From the NCBI RefSeq assembly GCF_014202475.1, contig NZ_JACHGV010000009.1, forward strand, positions 248,001-312,000: a stretch of DNA of 64,000 nt, in the 5' to 3' direction. The stretch is from Streptomyces paradoxus. GTDB taxonomy: Bacteria > Actinomycetota > Actinomycetes > Streptomycetales > Streptomycetaceae. The notes under the pieces were generated by a model. That model was not told the origin of the DNA, did not search any database, and worked only from the letters and a program-made list of their open reading frames with translations. This document shows positions 59,842 through 64,000 of this stretch, piece after piece; position 1 is the first letter of the stretch, and each line of letters opens with the position of its first letter. Position numbers and translations under genes: made by a program.

Positions 59842-60663
59842 TCACCGGACGGCCGCCCGGCGGTAGGCCCAGGTCGCCACGGCCAGCGAGACGACGCCGA
59901 CGACCCCGCACACGGCGAGGTCACCGAGCACGAAGGCCCAGTCGGGATGCGGTCCGAAGGTCCGCGCGAAGGCCTCCACGCCGTACGTCGACGGCAGCAG
60001 GTCCCGCGTGAAGCGCACGACCTCCGGCATCCGGTCCGCCGGCAGCACGCCCAGCAGCAGCGCCGCCGACATGCCCAGCTGCCCGAGCAGCGTGGCGAGT
60101 TCCGGCCGGGGTGCGAGCAGCCCCAGCGCGGCACCGAGCCCGGCCAGCGCGGCGCCCGCGAGCGGGATCACGGCCATGAGGATCCACAGATGGGCCATCG
60201 GCAGCCCGAACAGCACACAGCCGAACACCGCGGTCACGACGGTCCCGGGCACGGTGAACGACGCGTACGCGCCCGCCGCGCCCAGCACCACGGCCGCGGG
60301 CGGCACCGGCAGCGTGGCGTAGTGGTCGAGCCCGCCGCTGGCCCGCAGCTGCCCGAAGTACTGCGCGAGCAGGTTCAGCGCGACGAAGGCCACCACCAGG
60401 ACCGAGGACCCGGCGACGACGGCCTGCGCCTCCGCCCCGTCGTCCACGACCCCGCGCATCAGGATCATGATCCCGACCGACTGGAAGGTCGCCACGAACA
60501 GCAGCGGGATCCGCGCCACCCTCGCCCGGGACAGCTGGGCCCGGTAGACGGCCGCCAGCGACGGCCACAGCCGCGCCCGAGGTCCGAGCTCGGCCGCGCA
60601 CGCGGCGGGCTCCTCCACGGCCAGGGCACTGCCCGGCAGGACATCGGCGGGTACGACACTCAC
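59842..60663 (-). CDS. ABC-2 type transporter permease
   Basis: A 273-residue integral membrane subunit with six predicted spans (IPLLFVATFQSVGIMILM, VVAGSSVLVVAFVALNLLA, AVVLGAAGAYASFTVPGTVVTAVFG and others) and the ABC-2 conserved segment DLLPSTYGVEAFARTFGPHPD near the C-terminus. GTG 60663 has GGGGAG upstream. It lies 73 bp downstream of the ATPase gene on the same strand, so the two probably form one exporter. The substrate is unknown. Confidence 0.9.
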   Translation of the reverse strand: MSVVPADVLPGSALAVEEPAACAAELGPRARLWPSLAAVYRAQLSRARVARIPLLFVATFQSVGIMILMRGVVDDGAEAQAVVAGSSVLVVAFVALNLLAQYFGQLRASGGLDHYATLPVPPAAVVLGAAGAYASFTVPGTVVTAVFGCVLFGLPMAHLWILMAVIPLAGAALAGLGAALGLLAPRPELATLLGQLGMSAALLLGVLPADRMPEVVRFTRDLLPSTYGVEAFARTFGPHPDWAFVLGDLAVCGVVGVVSLAVATWAYRRAAVR

Positions 60664-60736
60664 GTCGCGCTGCTCCCCTTCGCTCGGGTCCACTGCGGCG
60701 GTCGACTGTTCGGTACGGATGGGGCGGCCGGTCTGC

Positions 60737-61756
60737 TCACACCTTCACCAGCCCCTGCTGGACGGCACCGCCGAGGGCGAGGTACACGTCCTCCAGGCTC
60801 GGCGTGGCCAGGGTGAAGTCGTCCAGGGCGGCGAAGGCGGCCCCGCCGGTGACGGTCGCGACGACCGCCCGGGCCTCCTCGGGCCCGAGCCGGAGGGTCC
60901 AGCGGCGGCCCGACTCCACGACGCGGTCCTTCAGCGCGGCCACCTCGGGCACGTGCAGCGGAGCCGCCTCCCGCCACACCAGGTCGACGCGCACCTCACC
61001 GGCGACCTGCTCCTTGAGCCCGGCGGGGGTGTCGCAGGCGATCACCCGCCCCCGGTCGAGGACGGCCACCCGGTCCAGCACCGTCTCGGCCTCGATGACG
61101 TTGTGGGTGACGAGCAGCACGGTCGTCCCGCGCTCGGCCCGGCGCCGGTCGACGGCGGACCACACGGCCCGCCGCGCCACCGGGTCCATGCCGGTGGTCG
61201 GCTCGTCGAGCACGAGCAGCGGCCGCTCCCCCACCAGGGCCGCGGCGAAGCACGCCAGGCGCCGCTGGCCCCCGGAGAGTTTCTTCAGCGGCCGCCCGGC
61301 GAGCGGCGTGAGCCCCAGCTCGTCCAGGACGGCGTCCCGCTCGGCCCGCGCCCGCCGTACGTCCAGGCCGCGCAGCCGCCCGGTGGTCTCGGCGGCGAGC
61401 GACACGGTCAGCTCGTCGAGGGCGGTCGACTCCTGCCCGAGGTAGGCGAGGATCCGCGCGGCCCGCTCGGGGTGGCGCACGATGTCGTGCCCGAGGATCT
61501 CCACACCGCCGTGGTCGGGCCGCATCAGCCCGGTGAGCTGGCGTACGAGGGTGGACTTGCCGGCGCCGTTCGGCCCGAGCAGGCCGAAGATCTCGCCGCG
61601 GCGGATGTCGAGCGTCACGTCGTCCGTGGCCCGGACCTCGGGTGTTCCGGGCGTGCCGCGCCGGGCCCGGACCGCCGGGTAGGTCTTGGTCAGCCCGCGC
61701 ACCGCGCACACGACGTCACCATCGTGCCGAAATGCCTGTGCCGCGCGCTTACTCAC
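60737..61756 (-). CDS. ABC-2 exporter ATPase (DrrA-like)
   Basis: A 339-residue ATPase of the daunorubicin/multidrug type. Walker A GPNGAGKST, Q-loop YLGQES, signature LSGGQRR, Walker B LLVLDEPTTGMDP and H-loop VTHN are present. The C-terminal ~100-residue extension (LHVPEVAALKDRVVESGRRW to EDVYLAL) is the usual regulatory domain of this subfamily. It starts at GTG 61756 with no strong ribosome binding site and precedes the permease. No drug cluster is nearby. Confidence 0.92.
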   Translation of the reverse strand: MSKRAAQAFRHDGDVVCAVRGLTKTYPAVRARRGTPGTPEVRATDDVTLDIRRGEIFGLLGPNGAGKSTLVRQLTGLMRPDHGGVEILGHDIVRHPERAARILAYLGQESTALDELTVSLAAETTGRLRGLDVRRARAERDAVLDELGLTPLAGRPLKKLSGGQRRLACFAAALVGERPLLVLDEPTTGMDPVARRAVWSAVDRRRAERGTTVLLVTHNVIEAETVLDRVAVLDRGRVIACDTPAGLKEQVAGEVRVDLVWREAAPLHVPEVAALKDRVVESGRRWTLRLGPEEARAVVATVTGGAAFAALDDFTLATPSLEDVYLALGGAVQQGLVKV

Positions 61757-61844
61757 AAGGGACGAGACTACGGGGTCGGCGGCCCTGGTCCGCTCCCGGG
61801 TCCGTCCATACCGGGAAATCCGCCGGCAAAGGACTCAGAGGTCC

Positions 61845-63065
61845 TCAGTCGTCGAGGGGTGGGTGCTCCACGCCCGTGCGCACGCTGATCTCCCGCCAGA
61901 AGCCGGCCCGGATGGCGTAACGGTCCCGCTCGTCGATCTGGTCGTCCTTGTGGGCGAGCAGACCGAACCGGGCGGCGTAGCGCAGCAGCTCCCCGTCGAC
62001 GCGGTGCGGGATGCGCGGGTACATCCCGGACAGTTTCTGCAGGTGGTTCTGGTCGCCGAGGCGCTCCACCCAGCGCCGCGCGAAGACCTGCCCCACCTCG
62101 AAGGGGTCACCGCCGACGGTGGTGATGTCCTCCTCGCGGTCGGCCCAGCGCTGTTCCGCCGTGGTCAGCTGGGCGAGCGTCGGCATCGAGGCGGCCTCGG
62201 GGGGCTCGGCCGTGGGCCGGTCGACCCAGCCTTTGTCGGAGGACCACCGGAGGGTGGCGGAGGCGGGGGGCTGGGCGGGCTGGGTGCCGGGGGCCCGCAG
62301 GGCGGCCAGGTCCTTGGGCGTGGGGACTCCTTTGGCGGCGGGCACCCGCTCCTCGGTGCCGTTCTGCCCGGGGCCGGCCACCGGGTGCCGGGGCTGCGGG
62401 GCGGGCCGTTCGGCGGCGGCGCCGAGCGCGGACTCGGGCAGCGGTGCTGAGAGGATCGCGGCGATCTCGGGCCGGGGTGCGGGCTGCGGCGCGCACGCCC
62501 CGGTGTAGTCCTTGGCGCGGACGGCCTTGGTGATCCACGTGCGGTCCAGGACGCGCCGCTCGTCGGCCTCGGCGACCAGGTCCTCGGACTGGTTGTAGTC
62601 GCCGTCGGCGGCCTGGACGGCCCACAGGTGGACGGCGACGCCGTGCTCCTTGGCGGCCATCATGCCGGGCAGCAGATCGCCGTCGCCGGTGACGAGGACG
62701 ACGTCGGAGCAGGCGCGGTTGCGGGCCAGTTCGGTCAGCTCGGCGTGCATCGCCGCGTCCACGCCTTTCTGCGCCCAGCGGCCGTCGCTGCGGGTCAGCG
62801 CGCCCAGCCGGACGGTGACCCGGGGCATCACGCGCAGCCTGCGGTGCTCGGGTTGCGGGACGCGGTCGGGGGCGCCGTCGAACCAGTAGATGCGCAGCAG
62901 TGGCTGCTGTGTGTCGGATTCGGCGCGTTCGCGCAGCCCCTGGATGAGGGCGGTGTGGTCGACGGTGATCCGGGACCGCGAGGGCTCCCCGGCGAGGAGA
63001 CTCGCCGCGGCTCCCAGCAGATACCCAGCGTCCACCAGGACGATGCAGCGGTCCACGCGACTCAC
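61845..63065 (-). CDS. NYN/PIN-like nuclease-domain protein
   Basis: A 406-residue protein. The N-terminal NYN domain has the Asp residues of a PIN-like site: VLVDAGYLLG near the start, GVDAAMHAEL in the middle, and DVVLVTGDGDLLPG. A low-complexity Pro/Ala linker (about 190-290) leads to a C-terminal helical domain (EVGQVFARRWVERLGDQNHLQKLSG, then YAARFGLLAHKDDQIDERDRYAIRAGFWREI). This arrangement suggests an RNA-directed NYN nuclease with an accessory RNA- or partner-binding region. Start is GTG 63065. No partner gene is adjacent. Activity is inferred. Confidence 0.85.
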   Translation of the reverse strand: MSRVDRCIVLVDAGYLLGAAASLLAGEPSRSRITVDHTALIQGLRERAESDTQQPLLRIYWFDGAPDRVPQPEHRRLRVMPRVTVRLGALTRSDGRWAQKGVDAAMHAELTELARNRACSDVVLVTGDGDLLPGMMAAKEHGVAVHLWAVQAADGDYNQSEDLVAEADERRVLDRTWITKAVRAKDYTGACAPQPAPRPEIAAILSAPLPESALGAAAERPAPQPRHPVAGPGQNGTEERVPAAKGVPTPKDLAALRAPGTQPAQPPASATLRWSSDKGWVDRPTAEPPEAASMPTLAQLTTAEQRWADREEDITTVGGDPFEVGQVFARRWVERLGDQNHLQKLSGMYPRIPHRVDGELLRYAARFGLLAHKDDQIDERDRYAIRAGFWREISVRTGVEHPPLDD

Positions 63066-63277
63066 CCTCTTCCCAGGAGGTTTGCTTCGGGCTTGCTTCG
63101 AGTCTGCCCGACGGCGCGGAGGTTAACGGCCGGAACTCGATCTTCGGCGTGGCGTTTCGGGACGTGCCGCTCCGACCACCCCTGTCACACACGGTAATTG
63201 TCCGACATGCGATCGTTGTCGGCCTGTGTGAATCTGGTCCCGGCCCTGGCCCCTAGTCCCCCACAGGAGGCATCACC

Positions 63278-63445
63278 ATGGCCAAGAACAAGAACCGTGA
63301 CCGTAAGCAGCAGCGTCCCACCGAGCGTGGCCAGCGGGCCGACCGCAGCCCCGCCTCGCAGACGGAGCCCCAGACCGAGGTCGAGGCGACCCCGGGCGAG
63401 ATGGCGCCGTCCGGCAAGCGAAAGCGCAGCTTCGGCCACAACTGA
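63278..63445 (+). CDS. Small basic protein, unknown
   Basis: A 55-residue protein (MAKNKNRDRKQQRPTERGQR and ending GKRKRSFGHN), very rich in Lys, Arg, Gln and Glu and predicted to be disordered. AGGAGG lies 7 nt upstream of the ATG, a strong support for real translation. It is a plausible conserved small protein of Streptomyces; I know no function. It lies divergent from the NYN gene, and a hairpin follows. Confidence 0.75.
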   Translation: MAKNKNRDRKQQRPTERGQRADRSPASQTEPQTEVEATPGEMAPSGKRKRSFGHN

Positions 63446-63483
63446 CGTCTGCGTGACGGGTTGTTGAGCCCACGCATACGCAC

Positions 63484-63515
63484 GAGGGGCGTACCCGGTT
63501 CCGGGTACGCCCCTC
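63484..63515. terminator. Bidirectional terminator before dnaE
   Basis: GAGGGGCGTACCCGG and CCGGGTACGCCCCTC form a perfect 15-bp stem with a 2-nt loop, between the small basic gene and the dnaE stop (22 bp away). Confidence 0.85.
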
Positions 63516-63536
63516 AAGCGCATCGAGAGCCCTCCG

Positions 63537-64000
63537 TCATCCGGCCAGGCAGGACGGCCCGAGCAGCACCTTCAGGTCTCCGAAGAGCGCCGGGTCGGGC
63601 TTCACCCGGTGCCGGTCCAGCCGCAGCACGGTCGTCTTGGTCGGCCCCTGGAGCCTGATCCGGACCTCGCTGTCGCCCTTGTGGTGGCTGAGGACCTCGC
63701 CGAGGCGGCTGACCAGCGGCGGGGTGACCCGGGTGGCCGGGATGGTGAGGACCACCGGTGCGTTGGTGCCCGCGTTCGACAGGTCCGGCACCATCAGCTC
63801 CATCGCGACGAGCCGCGGGATGTCCTCGCGCTTGTCGAGGCGGCCCTTGACGAACACCACGGCGTCCTCGACGAGTTGGGTCGAGACGAGCTGGTAGGTC
63901 GCCGGGAAGAACATGCACTCGATCGAGCCGGCGAGGTCCTCGACGGTGGCGATGGCCCAGGCGTTGCCCTGCTTGGTCATCTTGCGCTGGAGGCCGGAGA
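63537..64000 (-). CDS. dnaE: DNA polymerase III alpha subunit, 3' end (partial)
   Basis: The last ~154 residues of the replicative polymerase catalytic subunit. RKMTKQGNAWAIATVEDLAGSIE is the conserved OB-fold region (residue order and length fit the C-terminal domain), then FVKGRLDKREDIPRLVAMEL. The reading frame is open to the window edge, so the start is outside. Neighbouring upstream codons (SGLQRK) continue the match. Confidence 0.95.
   Translation of the reverse strand, partial: SGLQRKMTKQGNAWAIATVEDLAGSIECMFFPATYQLVSTQLVEDAVVFVKGRLDKREDIPRLVAMELMVPDLSNAGTNAPVVLTIPATRVTPPLVSRLGEVLSHHKGDSEVRIRLQGPTKTTVLRLDRHRVKPDPALFGDLKVLLGPSCLAG

Overview
The window looks like core chromosome from a Streptomyces. 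GC content is very high, many starts are GTG, reading frames commonly overlap by ATGA or GTGA, TTA codons are almost absent, and several genes are typical of the genus (trpM, priA, an ANTAR-domain PdtaR-type regulator, a Tat-exported 5'-nucleotidase). From memory the gene order resembles the S. coelicolor SCO2012-SCO2064 region, with some insertions; I could not check this by alignment.

Region 1 (1-6.7 kb): the 3' end of the branched-chain amino acid transporter ATPase livF, pdtaR, a tRNA with anticodon CAA followed by a free-standing HTH-LAGLIDADG endonuclease-like gene, pyruvate kinase, a SIMPL protein and an exported 5'-nucleotidase. Region 2 (6.7-18 kb): an orphan pair resembling desferrioxamine genes desA/desB, aminopeptidase N, a lone receiver protein, chorismate mutase plus a GNAT acetyltransferase, a zinc metallopeptidase, and a solitary second cytochrome b (QcrB-like). 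Region 3 (16.7-25.4 kb): a divergent locus with a VWA protein and MacB/LolD-type ATPase on one side, and two very large FtsX-type permeases plus a second ATPase with an AbrB-like tail on the other.

Region 4 (25.5-31.6 kb): glutamate synthase gltB-gltD with a GlnR-like site upstream. Region 5 (31.9-39.7 kb): a VIT1/CCC1 metal transporter diverging from a six-gene operon of four ADP-ribosylglycohydrolase-family proteins, a class III CoA transferase and a CitE-like lyase. This compact operon has no function I recognise and is the most attractive candidate for an undescribed system. It ends in a perfect 22-bp hairpin.

Region 6 (39.7-55 kb, mostly minus strand): lgt, a DsbA-like protein, trpA, trpB, trpM, trpC, small membrane proteins, trpE, hisI, then hisF, a RidA-like gene, priA (HisA and probably TrpF), hisH, a tiny membrane protein, hisB, hisC and hisD. 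The his and trp pathways are interleaved and share PriA. Region 7 (55-64 kb): a TTA-containing beta-helix-like membrane protein, an unknown alpha-helical protein, a LON-substrate-binding-domain protein, a YbaK-type deacylase, DUF2567, an ABC-2 exporter pair, a NYN-domain protein, a short basic protein and the 3' end of dnaE.

I saw no rRNA, CRISPR array, insertion sequence or prophage.
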